A stretch of 64,000 bases of DNA, from assembly GCA_013997645.1 (NCBI GenBank), contig PNKB01000006.1, forward strand, positions 1-64,000, given 5' to 3'. The notes beneath the pieces were generated by a model that worked only from the letters and a program-made list of their open reading frames with translations, had not been told where the DNA came from and ran no database searches. A program made the translations under genes and the position numbers. Below, piece by piece: positions 18,828 through 26,196 of the stretch (within the stretch, counting starts at the first letter, position 1; each line of letters begins with the position of its first letter). This DNA is from Cyanobacteria bacterium PR.3.49 (lineage in GTDB: Bacteria > Cyanobacteriota > Vampirovibrionia > Obscuribacterales > Obscuribacteraceae).

Positions 18828-19289
18828 TTAGTTGATACCGTACTCTTCTTGCGGTCGCTCGGATCTATAGGCAAACTCGATAGGAGCGCCGATTCCGGGC
18901 ACGCTGCCCAAAAATGGGATTTGCAAGAAGGGCTGGATTTGAATACGGGTCGAGACAATAGCCGTGTCGATCGGATAATTGTCTGTCGGATTGCGATCCT
19001 CGAACTGCGCATCAGAGAAAGTCTCTCTGCCTTTAACGAATTTGGCCAGTGTGCTGGCTTCCCAGGCGACACGAGCACGAGCTAGAGAATCAGCCTTTCT
19101 TGCCGGTGGGACACAAGCAACTTCGCGGCACTGCAAGTGATTCAGATACCAGCCGGCAGCATAAGCGATTCCCAGGTACAAGAGGTCAAGCATGGGCGGG
19201 ACGATGCAGACAAGCAGAATGAACAGCGCCGGAGCAAATTCTACAAACTCATGTCCGCTGGACTTCCGTCCTCTTGCACGGTATTTCAT
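18828..19289 (-). CDS. TadE-like pseudopilin
   Basis: Protein of 153 residues from the ATG at 19289, which has GGAG seven bases upstream; the ORF-track start 33 codons earlier has no such support. The N-terminus MKYRARGRKSSGHEFVEFAPALFILLVCIVPPMLDLLYL shows the basic leader, a glutamate and the single membrane helix of TadE-like proteins. The remaining domain is outside the membrane. Two cysteines (CREVAC) could form a disulphide. It is cotranscribed with the smaller TadE-like gene and divergent from the TadG-like gene. Confidence 0.7.
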   Translation of the reverse strand: MKYRARGRKSSGHEFVEFAPALFILLVCIVPPMLDLLYLGIAYAAGWYLNHLQCREVACVPPARKADSLARARVAWEASTLAKFVKGRETFSDAQFEDRNPTDNYPIDTAIVSTRIQIQPFLQIPFLGSVPGIGAPIEFAYRSERPQEEYGIN

Positions 19290-19593
19290 CGCGCTACTCC
19301 GTTCGGCAGAAAGGGGCGTCTGGGGAGATCTCGTTATTAAAATAACGCCTCTTTCTCGTATGTACCCACACAGCCGGTTTTGAGGCAAAGGATTAGTAAA
19401 ATATAATTGACATGATGAACGATCGCTAATCCTTGCTCGTTCATTTAGCTCATATTAGTAAGCGCCCTGTCATCTGGTCGGATGGTGCAGCAATTGCACG
19501 ACGATATGCGTCGCATATAGGTCACATTCGATACCGCTGGAGCCCGACTCTCCGCCATTACCGTGTTTTCCCCACCGGGGCCCGCGTCCTGGC
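19290..19593. promoter_or_regulatory. divergent regulatory region of the TadE-like/TadG-like genes
   Basis: Non-coding region unusually rich in inverted repeats. CGTTATT-AA-AATAACG (19332-19347) is a perfect palindrome in the TadE-side leader. GGATTAG/CTAATCC (19390-96/19426-32) and ATGAACGA/TCGTTCAT (19415-22/19437-44) are interleaved, so they could form a pseudoknot. CGACG/CGTCG and ATATGC/GCATAT around 19499-19518 exclude each other. No minus-strand promoter could be fixed. Confidence 0.5.
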
Positions 19594-19622
19594 TTGACTT
19601 CCAATTATTAAAAGCGCATAAT
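19594..19622 (+). promoter_or_regulatory. sigma70-type promoter of the TadG-like gene
   Basis: TTGACT, 17-bp spacer, CATAAT: the best -35/-10 pair seen in the window. The start site would be near 19629, leaving a leader of about 200 nt. An imperfect inverted repeat GAGACATCC/GGATGTTTC (19623-19650) straddles the predicted start site, like a repressor operator. Confidence 0.65.
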
Positions 19623-19628
19623 GAGACA

Positions 19629-19832
19629 TCCTTAATCTTAGGGATGTTTCTAGTTTACCTTCCGCAATTGAAGGCGGTTTGCAACAAGCGTTGGCATAAA
19701 CACATGGTTTGATATCTTCTGATATCTATCAACCTCAATGCCTGAGCCGTTTACGGCTGCAGATATAGTCGCTAAGTAACAGGGTAAAACCCTCCGCGCA
19801 ATCAACAAAAAACTGATCGGGGATTAGTAGCA
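19629..19832 (+). other. structured 5' leader of the TadG-like gene
   Basis: About 204 nt of untranslated leader. Hairpins visible by eye: GGTT.GATATC/GATATC..AACC (19706-19734), AGCCG/CGGCT with loop TTTA (19745-19758) and AGGGT/ACCCT (19781-19793). I could not match it to a known riboswitch class. The last hairpin lies about 40 bases before the start codon. Confidence 0.4.
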
Positions 19833-21953
19833 ATGACCATGAAACGTCGCAAGGGAGCCACTCTCGCTTTAGTAGCAGCGTTGACGCTGTTCATAATCGT
19901 GATCGGAGTCGGTTTCTTTTTCCTAGTCAAAATGCTCGGTGGCGGCCGAGAACTGCAACATGCAGTCGACGCCGGCAACCTGAACGTCGCCAAGCAAAGT
20001 ATGCGGCGTCCTTTTCTGAGAATTTTCGGCAACGGCACTCCCGATCTCAATGAGCCGTTCCATACAATCGCAAAAAACAATTTCATGCAGGCGAAAGATC
20101 CTGCAGTCGGTGAACTTGACCTGCTCACATACAACCGTGCAGTCGGGCAGGCTCTTTTGGTCTCGGTCAACGCCATTTCTGACGGCTATGGGTTCGAGCC
20201 TGCCAATCCAATCGGTATAGCCAATGCAAAGACACTGATCAACTGCCTTTCCGACCCAGACAATGGTCTTGGTGTCACTCTGGCTGAAAAGCTCAAAAAC
20301 GATATTCAGCAGGACCTCAACTTCAGCCAGGTAGCATCAGTTACCCCGATGAAGATGCTTAATCCTGGCGGCAACAATGCGGCCGCTGAGAGCGGTCAAA
20401 AAGACATCGCTTATATGGCGCGCAACTTCGGCACCAATTTGACCATCGGTCAGATGGTCTTGCCGACCGAGTACACGAATTTCATCGATCCAGGCTTCCT
20501 GGGCGGCAACACTGTCAACAAAAAAGGCAGCGTATACGTTAAGGGTTATTCGCTGATTAACATACCCGGTATCACCAATAGTGGCTCGCATCCGCTTATG
20601 GGCGTCCCCTTGCGCCCGCAAGAAAAGCCGCACCTGGTCGCCAATCCTGATTTTAAGGACAATATGACTTCGCCCTTGCCTGGCGGTTCTCAAGTCGATA
20701 CTCGCGTTCCACCTAATGCTTTCCACTCGGCCGGCAGTTCGCAAGAATTGAAAACGACGCAGAGAACATTGGCCAGATCATGTGCCATCGTCGGTAGTGT
20801 CGATATCAAAGGAGAATTCTCCGCTTCCATTCCCTGTGGCTACATCGTTGTCGCCAACGGTTACGGACCGATTCCATCCGGACCTGTGGCTTTTGACGGA
20901 CCGGCAGCTGGAATGACCGACCAAGCGTACGGTGGTGGGCCGACTGATATTTTCAGCGATTTGCTGATGTCGCCGGTGTATGTGACTCCAGGCGGCAATG
21001 CCATGGACACCAATCTCCAGGACATCCTGGCTATCCAGCAACACAAGCAGCAGCATCCGGGCGAACCTGTCCCGCAAAATCTGGTCAACAATCTGGACGG
21101 GCCTTCACCAAAACAGGCCGCAGCAGACAGCATCAGTGCCGATGGGGGTGTTTCGACTTGCACCAATCTCAACAGCACGCCAACGGCACCTCGTCCGGAT
21201 CGCAATTGCTACGAAAATTTGCAGAAGATGGCGACCACATATGGCTTCAACTTGCCTGACGGCTCCAGCGGTTCAACCTTGACCGGCTTGATGGCGGTTG
21301 AGAAGTACAAAGCTCAAGTTATCAATCCCAGACCGGGTGGCGGACCGGCCATAGTCACCGGACTGTACAACAACACTCCTTATGGTGTCTGCACCGGCAT
21401 GAAGCAGTTCACCTTGGGCGGAATCAGCCACACCGAGCCGATTACGTTTGGAAAGACTCCGACAATTGCCAATTTGATTGGCAGCTTCACGCAATACTCA
21501 CCGACGCAACCGCTCGGCAACATAGTCAAAAGTCAGATCTACCTCAAGATCCGTCAGATTCGTCCGGAGACGAGTAACAACGAAATTGATGAACTCCTGG
21601 CAAGTTCACCGATGCCTATGGGACAAGTCAGATATATCTGGATGGACGATAGCCGCACCTTGAGAGTATCAGCCAAGAATTCGCTTCCCAGCTGGATCAA
21701 GGGTGATGCAGTATTTCCTGATGGTACCGGGCATGAAGTTGTAGCCGGTCCGATCACTGGCAATCGCAATTTCGTAAACATCGAACAAGAGCAAGGCTAC
21801 CCGAGCCCATGGGATTGTTTTGGCTCCGATCCGGACGAAGTCAGGTCGATTATGAACTGGCGTCGATCTTCCGGATTCAACTGCTTGCAAGGCGTATTGC
21901 GCTTCAGCAATTGCGTCAAAGCCAACACCAACCCTTGGGATTGCCCATGCTAA
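19833..21953 (+). CDS. large TadG-like pilus-associated protein
   Basis: Protein of 706 residues. The start MTMKRRKGATLALVAALTLFIIVIGVGFFFLVKM is a basic leader plus one membrane helix. It is followed by GGGRELQHAVDAGNLNVAK, which matches the Tad_N/TadG pattern (RELQHAVDAAALA in typical TadG). The remaining ~640 residues are extracytoplasmic, rich in Gly, Pro, Asn and Thr, with scattered cysteines and a CPC end. No VWA domain motif is clear. It is divergent from the two TadE-like genes across a structured promoter region, which supports a joint surface-fibre function. Much longer than a pilin; it could be a tip or surface protein. Confidence 0.65.
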   Translation: MTMKRRKGATLALVAALTLFIIVIGVGFFFLVKMLGGGRELQHAVDAGNLNVAKQSMRRPFLRIFGNGTPDLNEPFHTIAKNNFMQAKDPAVGELDLLTYNRAVGQALLVSVNAISDGYGFEPANPIGIANAKTLINCLSDPDNGLGVTLAEKLKNDIQQDLNFSQVASVTPMKMLNPGGNNAAAESGQKDIAYMARNFGTNLTIGQMVLPTEYTNFIDPGFLGGNTVNKKGSVYVKGYSLINIPGITNSGSHPLMGVPLRPQEKPHLVANPDFKDNMTSPLPGGSQVDTRVPPNAFHSAGSSQELKTTQRTLARSCAIVGSVDIKGEFSASIPCGYIVVANGYGPIPSGPVAFDGPAAGMTDQAYGGGPTDIFSDLLMSPVYVTPGGNAMDTNLQDILAIQQHKQQHPGEPVPQNLVNNLDGPSPKQAAADSISADGGVSTCTNLNSTPTAPRPDRNCYENLQKMATTYGFNLPDGSSGSTLTGLMAVEKYKAQVINPRPGGGPAIVTGLYNNTPYGVCTGMKQFTLGGISHTEPITFGKTPTIANLIGSFTQYSPTQPLGNIVKSQIYLKIRQIRPETSNNEIDELLASSPMPMGQVRYIWMDDSRTLRVSAKNSLPSWIKGDAVFPDGTGHEVVAGPITGNRNFVNIEQEQGYPSPWDCFGSDPDEVRSIMNWRRSSGFNCLQGVLRFSNCVKANTNPWDCPC

Positions 21954-21955
21954 GC

Positions 21956-21973
21956 GGCGTGGATGCCCACGTG
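21956..21973 (+). other. hairpin after the TadG-like stop codon
   Basis: CGTGG/CCACG with a 4-base loop lies 4 bp after the stop codon and has no T-tract. It may mark an mRNA 3' end or protect it. Read-through into the next leader is likely. Confidence 0.3.
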
Positions 21974-21989
21974 CGCCCCTAAGCAAAAA

Positions 21990-22066
21990 GAGGTAACCTA
22001 TAGCTTGTAGTTAGGTCCGCATTACCTCCTGGATAGTGGCGGACCGATTACCAGCCGGCGAGGTCC
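21990..22066 (+). promoter_or_regulatory. putative pseudoknot leader with Shine-Dalgarno switch
   Basis: Two perfect 7-bp helices interleave: GAGGTAA (21990-21996) with TTACCTC (22022-22028), and GGTCCGC (22014-22020) with GCGGACC (22039-22045). The junction is one base and the loops are 17 and 10 bases, which fits an H-type pseudoknot. GGACC (22041-22045) can instead pair with GGTCC (22062-22066). That pairing covers part of the Shine-Dalgarno GAGG (22060-22063) of the gene at 22074. The layout is that of a translational switch. No known riboswitch family was recognised. Confidence 0.5.
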
Positions 22067-22073
22067 TTTTAAA

Positions 22074-22580
22074 ATGACAGAAAACAATCTGCCGGTCCGC
22101 GCCAGTTTTTTGGTTGTTGCCGCTTCATTGTGCGGAGCTTGGCATGCCCACAGCGCTTTGGCTCAGGGGCAGACACAGGCTCAGCAGCAGAGTCCTTTCA
22201 AGAACAGACCCGTCCTGGGCCGATCTTCCTCACACCTGCCTGATGAATTCAAGACCGAAAAACTGAGTGGTATCGTCGACTTGCCTGAGGTGCCTCAATA
22301 CACCGGCAAGACTGTTTTTATATCCGGTCTCAAATATCCCAGAGATCGCTCTGGCGCCCGCATCGTTTTGACGCTCGGAGTTCAAGAACTCGAATCCGAC
22401 ATTCTCCAGTGGTATAAATCAGCATTGAAGTCCTATCGCTGGGTGTTAGCCCCCAGCGGCCCCAACGACACCTATGTCTCGGCAGCAAAAAACAACAACA
22501 CATTCACGGTTCAAATTTCTCCGTCCAGAACACCCGGCTTCAGGACAATGATGGTTCTCTCCTACAAATTCGGGATTTGA
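22074..22580 (+). CDS. secreted protein of unknown function
   Basis: Exported protein of 168 residues; family not recognised. The N-terminus (LPVRASFLVVAASLCGAWHAHSALAQ) is a signal peptide with cleavage near residue 31. A Gln-rich spacer follows, then a compact domain of about 110 residues with the pattern VFISGLKYPRDRSGARIVLTLGV, a helix with DILQWYKSALKSYRW, and two final strands (NTFTVQIS, RTMMVLSYKFG). GAGG lies 10 bases before the ATG and is part of the switch-like leader. First gene of a packed operon; the next start is 4 bp after its stop. Confidence 0.6.
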   Translation: MTENNLPVRASFLVVAASLCGAWHAHSALAQGQTQAQQQSPFKNRPVLGRSSSHLPDEFKTEKLSGIVDLPEVPQYTGKTVFISGLKYPRDRSGARIVLTLGVQELESDILQWYKSALKSYRWVLAPSGPNDTYVSAAKNNNTFTVQISPSRTPGFRTMMVLSYKFGI

Positions 22581-22584
22581 TTGA

Positions 22585-23880
22585 GTGATAAAACGATCGA
22601 TATTTTGTGCCTTGGCACTGCCCCTTGTATCCTCTCTGATTGCCTTTTCGTCCGCCGTCACCTTCGCGGCTCCACCGCCTTCGACAAGCTCTCGGCTGGA
22701 TGCGATAGAAAAGCGAATTGAAGCCGATGAGCTATCGGATGATGTATACGCTCAATTGGAAGCCATAATTGCCAAAGAGCCGACCAATCCAAAAGCTCAC
22801 CTTTATTTGGGCAATTGTTATGCGAAATTGGGATTGCCGGATCAAGCCATCGAAGAATTCAAACTTGCCACCAAATATGGACCCAACGAACCGAAAGCAT
22901 TTGTAGAACTGGTCAAACAACAAATCAAGTTCGGTCAAATTCCTGCGGCCATGACACTTTTGAATGAGGCCGGACGAAAGTTTCCTAAAGATCCTGAAGT
23001 ACAGTTTTTGATCGCCTCGTCACTAATAGCCAAGGGTAAATGGGATGAGGGCGAGTACGGATTGAAGATGGCCATCGCCAAGAAGAAAAAAATTCTCGGC
23101 TTGACCTCCGCACTAGCTGAAATCAGGCTTATGCAGGGAAATTTCGACGAAGCCATGAAGCTGGCCAAGGCAGATCTGGAAATCAATCCTAAATTTCCGA
23201 TGGCCAACAGAATTTACGGTCTGGCTCTGGCAAGCACAGGCAAGTTCGAAGAGTCAATCGGACCGCTGGACATAGCCTATCAGGCTACGCCTTTCAAACA
23301 AGGACTGGCGGAAAACCTGTCAGCATGCGCCGTCTGGGCCGGCAAATGGAAGATTGCTCTGGAGCCTTCCATCATCGCTTTGGGTGCAACAGCCAGTCTT
23401 GATTCTAACAACCCCAAGCAAAAGGCCAGACTTTATGAAGTCATGCGCCACTGCACTGTCAATGAGATAGAGCTGGCTATCAAAGCTGCCACAATCAAGA
23501 GCGGGCAGCATCCTCCGGCTGCTTTCTTCTTTGCTCTGGGAGACGTACTCGACAGCATCAACATGCGCAAATTTGCCATGGAGCAATACACGCGCGGTCT
23601 TCAAGAAGCGCCCACTTACGGACGCGCCTGGTATCGGCTGGGCAAGGACCTGGAAATTTATTCCAAAGATTATGAGGCGGCCCTGCAGTGTTATCAAAAA
23701 GCGCATGCATTCAAATTGCAAGATGCGGAAATTGCCATGGCCATGTACAGCCTGTCGGATAAACTGGCTAAGCGAAATAAAGACTGGGCCTGGAGATTGA
23801 AGGATGTGCTGAAGCCGCCGAAACCAGCGCCGGCAATACCGGACCCGGGAGCAACAGCTGCAGCCGGCGCAACGAGGTGA
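22585..23880 (+). CDS. exported TPR-repeat protein
   Basis: TPR protein of 431 residues with a signal peptide (FCALALPLVSSLIAFSSAVTFA-A). Eight or more TPR-like units follow, e.g. AHLYLGNCYAKLGLPDQAIEEF and MANRIYGLALASTGKFEESIGPL. A Pro/Ala-rich tail closes it. The GTG start lies 4 bp after the preceding stop and lacks a strong Shine-Dalgarno, so translation is probably coupled. Its own stop overlaps the next start (GTGA). In this operon it may organise the secreted and Cys-rich partners at the membrane; that is inference from position only. Confidence 0.78.
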   Translation: MIKRSIFCALALPLVSSLIAFSSAVTFAAPPPSTSSRLDAIEKRIEADELSDDVYAQLEAIIAKEPTNPKAHLYLGNCYAKLGLPDQAIEEFKLATKYGPNEPKAFVELVKQQIKFGQIPAAMTLLNEAGRKFPKDPEVQFLIASSLIAKGKWDEGEYGLKMAIAKKKKILGLTSALAEIRLMQGNFDEAMKLAKADLEINPKFPMANRIYGLALASTGKFEESIGPLDIAYQATPFKQGLAENLSACAVWAGKWKIALEPSIIALGATASLDSNNPKQKARLYEVMRHCTVNEIELAIKAATIKSGQHPPAAFFFALGDVLDSINMRKFAMEQYTRGLQEAPTYGRAWYRLGKDLEIYSKDYEAALQCYQKAHAFKLQDAEIAMAMYSLSDKLAKRNKDWAWRLKDVLKPPKPAPAIPDPGATAAAGATR

Positions 23881-24362
23881 CACCGTATATGGTGAGAGGC
23901 TTCAAGCAGAGATATCTCAGTGTCATACTGCTGGGCATATTCATCTTCTCAGCCACGGCTCCCAAACCGGCGTACAGTGAGCGCCCGCGACCGCAATCTG
24001 AAATACCGGTTGAAAAACAGCGCTTGCTTCCGGCAACAAAGAAAGTAGAAATGACCGGCGAGGTTGTGGATGCATGGTGTTTTGCATCGCAAGTTATGGG
24101 ACCAGGACGCGGAGAAAAACACAAAGCCTGCGCTCTTGCTTGCATTCATGGCGGCGTATCGGCAGGCATTCTCGACGAAAAAACAGGAGAGTTATTCATC
24201 GCGGCCAAACACAAAGGTTATACGGGCTGCAAGGATCTGCTCCTGCCGTTTGTCGCCAAACGCGTCACTGTCAAAGGTTGGATCGCCAGAAAAGGCGGCT
24301 GCAATCTGATTAAAATTCAGGAAGTGAAACTGGCCAAGCCTGGAGAAAAAACAACAAAATGA
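23877..24362 (+). CDS. Cys-rich exported protein of unknown function
   Basis: Protein of 161 residues with an N-terminal export signal (YLSVILLGIFIFSATAPKPAYS). The mature domain has five cysteines: C68 in GEVVDAWCFA, C85 and C89 in KACALACIHGG, C118 in YTGCKD and C142 in GGCNLI. The order, a strand with VVDAWC, a CAxxC helix with a GILDEKTGELF hairpin and a RVTVKGWIARKGG strand, suggests a small OB-like beta fold with a metal, disulphide or cofactor site. Its GTG overlaps the TPR stop, and its TGA overlaps the oxygenase ATG, so the genes are translationally coupled. Function is not known to me. Confidence 0.6.
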   Translation: MTPYMVRGFKQRYLSVILLGIFIFSATAPKPAYSERPRPQSEIPVEKQRLLPATKKVEMTGEVVDAWCFASQVMGPGRGEKHKACALACIHGGVSAGILDEKTGELFIAAKHKGYTGCKDLLLPFVAKRVTVKGWIARKGGCNLIKIQEVKLAKPGEKTTK

Positions 24363-25453
24363 AAGCCGGCAATGGCAACATAGGCAACATTCGCACGTTG
24401 CCGTCAATGTTTTACAAGGATCCCAGCCTTCTTGAAGAGATGAAGGAAATGATTTTTGCCCGCAGCTGGCAGCTGGTCACGGATGTTGATCGCCTGAAAG
24501 CGCCTGGGCAAGTAGTACCGCATTCGGTGATGGAAGGTTTTTTGAACGAACCAATCATCATGACTCGCGACACAGACGATCAGCTGCATTGTCTTTCCAA
24601 TGTTTGCACGCACAGAGGCAACCTGCTTGTCGAAGGTGAGTGCCACGCGCAATCGCTGCGCTGCCGGTATCACGGTCGCCGATTTGCATTGGACGGTCAG
24701 ATGGTAACCGCTCCCGGCTTTGAAGATGTGCCGGATTTTCCCAATGACACAGATCATTTGCAATCAGTTCCTTTTGCCGCCTGGCGCAAATTTCTCTTTG
24801 CTGCACCGACGACCGATTCACCGCTTTTTGCGCTCAGCGATCTCACTCAGCCGATGAGCGAACGGCTGGATTTCCTGCCCATCGAAGAATATGTTTTCAA
24901 CCCGGCCCGCTCTCGAGATTACATTGTTCGTGCCAACTGGGCATTGTATGTGGACAATTATCTGGAAGGTTTTCACATCCCATATGTTCACCCGGATCTG
25001 GCTCAGGCGCTGGACACAAAGGAATATTCCAATGAGATATTCGATTACGCCAGCCTTCAAATCGGCGTATCTTCGACAGCTGGAGAAGGTTTTGACGACA
25101 TACCGAAAGATTCTCCCGACGCCGGGCGCGATATAGCTGCCTATTACTACTTTCTTTTCCCCAACATGATGTTCAATTTTTATCCCTGGGGACTATCAAT
25201 CAACGTGGTGACGCCGCTTGCAGTCGACAGATCCAAAGTTTCATTCCTGAGCTATGTCTATGATGAATCGAAAATCGGCACCGGAGCAGGCGCCGCTCTT
25301 GATAAAGTGGAAAGGGAGGACGAGGACATAGTGGAAAGAGTGCAGCGTGGAATGAATTCCCGCTTTTACGACAGCGGGCGCTATTCTCCCAAACACGAAG
25401 CAGGCGTGCATCACTTTCACGGACTAATAAGAGAATTTCTGGGCATTGATTAA
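24359..25453 (+). CDS. Rieske non-haem iron oxygenase, alpha-subunit type
   Basis: Ring-hydroxylating-type oxygenase of 364 residues, nearest in style to the choline monooxygenase/phenylpropionate dioxygenase large subunits. The Rieske [2Fe-2S] ligands are C83 and H85 (CTHRG) and C102 and H105 (CRYHGRRF). The mononuclear iron site is NYLEGFHIPYVH with H206 and H211; a third carboxylate lies in the C-terminal EDEDIVERVQRG region. It has no signal peptide. No reductase, ferredoxin or beta-subunit gene is adjacent, so the electron donor must be elsewhere. It ends the coupled set 22074-25453; the substrate is unknown. Confidence 0.85.
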   Translation: MKAGNGNIGNIRTLPSMFYKDPSLLEEMKEMIFARSWQLVTDVDRLKAPGQVVPHSVMEGFLNEPIIMTRDTDDQLHCLSNVCTHRGNLLVEGECHAQSLRCRYHGRRFALDGQMVTAPGFEDVPDFPNDTDHLQSVPFAAWRKFLFAAPTTDSPLFALSDLTQPMSERLDFLPIEEYVFNPARSRDYIVRANWALYVDNYLEGFHIPYVHPDLAQALDTKEYSNEIFDYASLQIGVSSTAGEGFDDIPKDSPDAGRDIAAYYYFLFPNMMFNFYPWGLSINVVTPLAVDRSKVSFLSYVYDESKIGTGAGAALDKVEREDEDIVERVQRGMNSRFYDSGRYSPKHEAGVHHFHGLIREFLGID

Positions 25454-25503
25454 AGAAGATAAGAGACACTAGGAAGAGCAGACAGCACCATAAGGAGAAG
25501 GCG

Positions 25504-26187
25504 ATGTTTGACCGGCTCAAAAACGTAATGAAAGGGATGCTGGACAAAGGCGTATCGAAGCTCGAGACCCCGGAAATACTTGCTCAGATGGGTGAAACGG
25601 AGTTAGAGAATCTGCTCAAGCAAATAAAAGAGGCGACCACAGAAGGGATCACGCGCGAAAAAATGATCCAAAAACAGCATGAGAAAAACCAGCAAGAGCT
25701 GGAGCAATGGATGAAGCGCGCTGCAGTTGCCGTATCGCAGGACAACGACGAAATAGCAAAACAATGCCTGACGAAGAAAGTGGAGCTGGAGGCAAACGGA
25801 AAAGCATTGCAAGCGCAATTGGACGAGGCGAGAACTTCAAAAGAGGCACTCAAAGCAAGGTACGCAGAGATTGAGGAAAAACTGAGAGATTATAGAGTCA
25901 AGCAAAAAGGACTGGTGGCGCGTGCCAAAGCCGGCGATGCCGTTGTCAACGCGCAAGATCTGATGTCCAATGCCTCCGGAAAAAGCATGGATGCCATCGA
26001 AGAAAAAATTCGCATGAAAGAAGCACGCGGCGAAGCGCTTACCGAGATGGCGCAGGAAGGCAAGTTTTTAGATTCAGAAAAGAAGATGGATGTGGATTTC
26101 GAGCTGGCTGCGCTGAAAGCGCAAATGGAAGCCTCCACGCCCAAGCTAATCGTGGAAGAAGTCGACCCCGATAAGAAAAAAGACTAG
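25504..26187 (+). CDS. pspA: PspA/IM30 family membrane-stress protein
   Basis: ESCRT-III-like coiled-coil protein of the PspA/Vipp1 family, 227 residues, which coats and repairs the inner membrane. The N-terminal amphipathic helix (MFDRLKNVMKGMLDKGVSKLE) is followed by long coiled coils with heptad-like Lys/Glu patterns (EQWMKRAAVAVSQDNDEIAK, ALKARYAEIEEKLRDY). AAGGAGAAGG is well placed before the ATG. It lies 50 bp after the Rieske gene and may be read from the same transcript. The symbol is by family only; whether it is PspA- or Vipp1-like needs alignment. Confidence 0.82.
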   Translation: MFDRLKNVMKGMLDKGVSKLETPEILAQMGETELENLLKQIKEATTEGITREKMIQKQHEKNQQELEQWMKRAAVAVSQDNDEIAKQCLTKKVELEANGKALQAQLDEARTSKEALKARYAEIEEKLRDYRVKQKGLVARAKAGDAVVNAQDLMSNASGKSMDAIEEKIRMKEARGEALTEMAQEGKFLDSEKKMDVDFELAALKAQMEASTPKLIVEEVDPDKKKD

Positions 26188-26196
26188 AGCAGACGC

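Noticed and set aside
19440-19570. Possible tRNA near the TadG-like promoter (a T-loop-like CATTCGATA)
   Set aside because: No matching acceptor stem, D-arm or anticodon arm can be folded around it.
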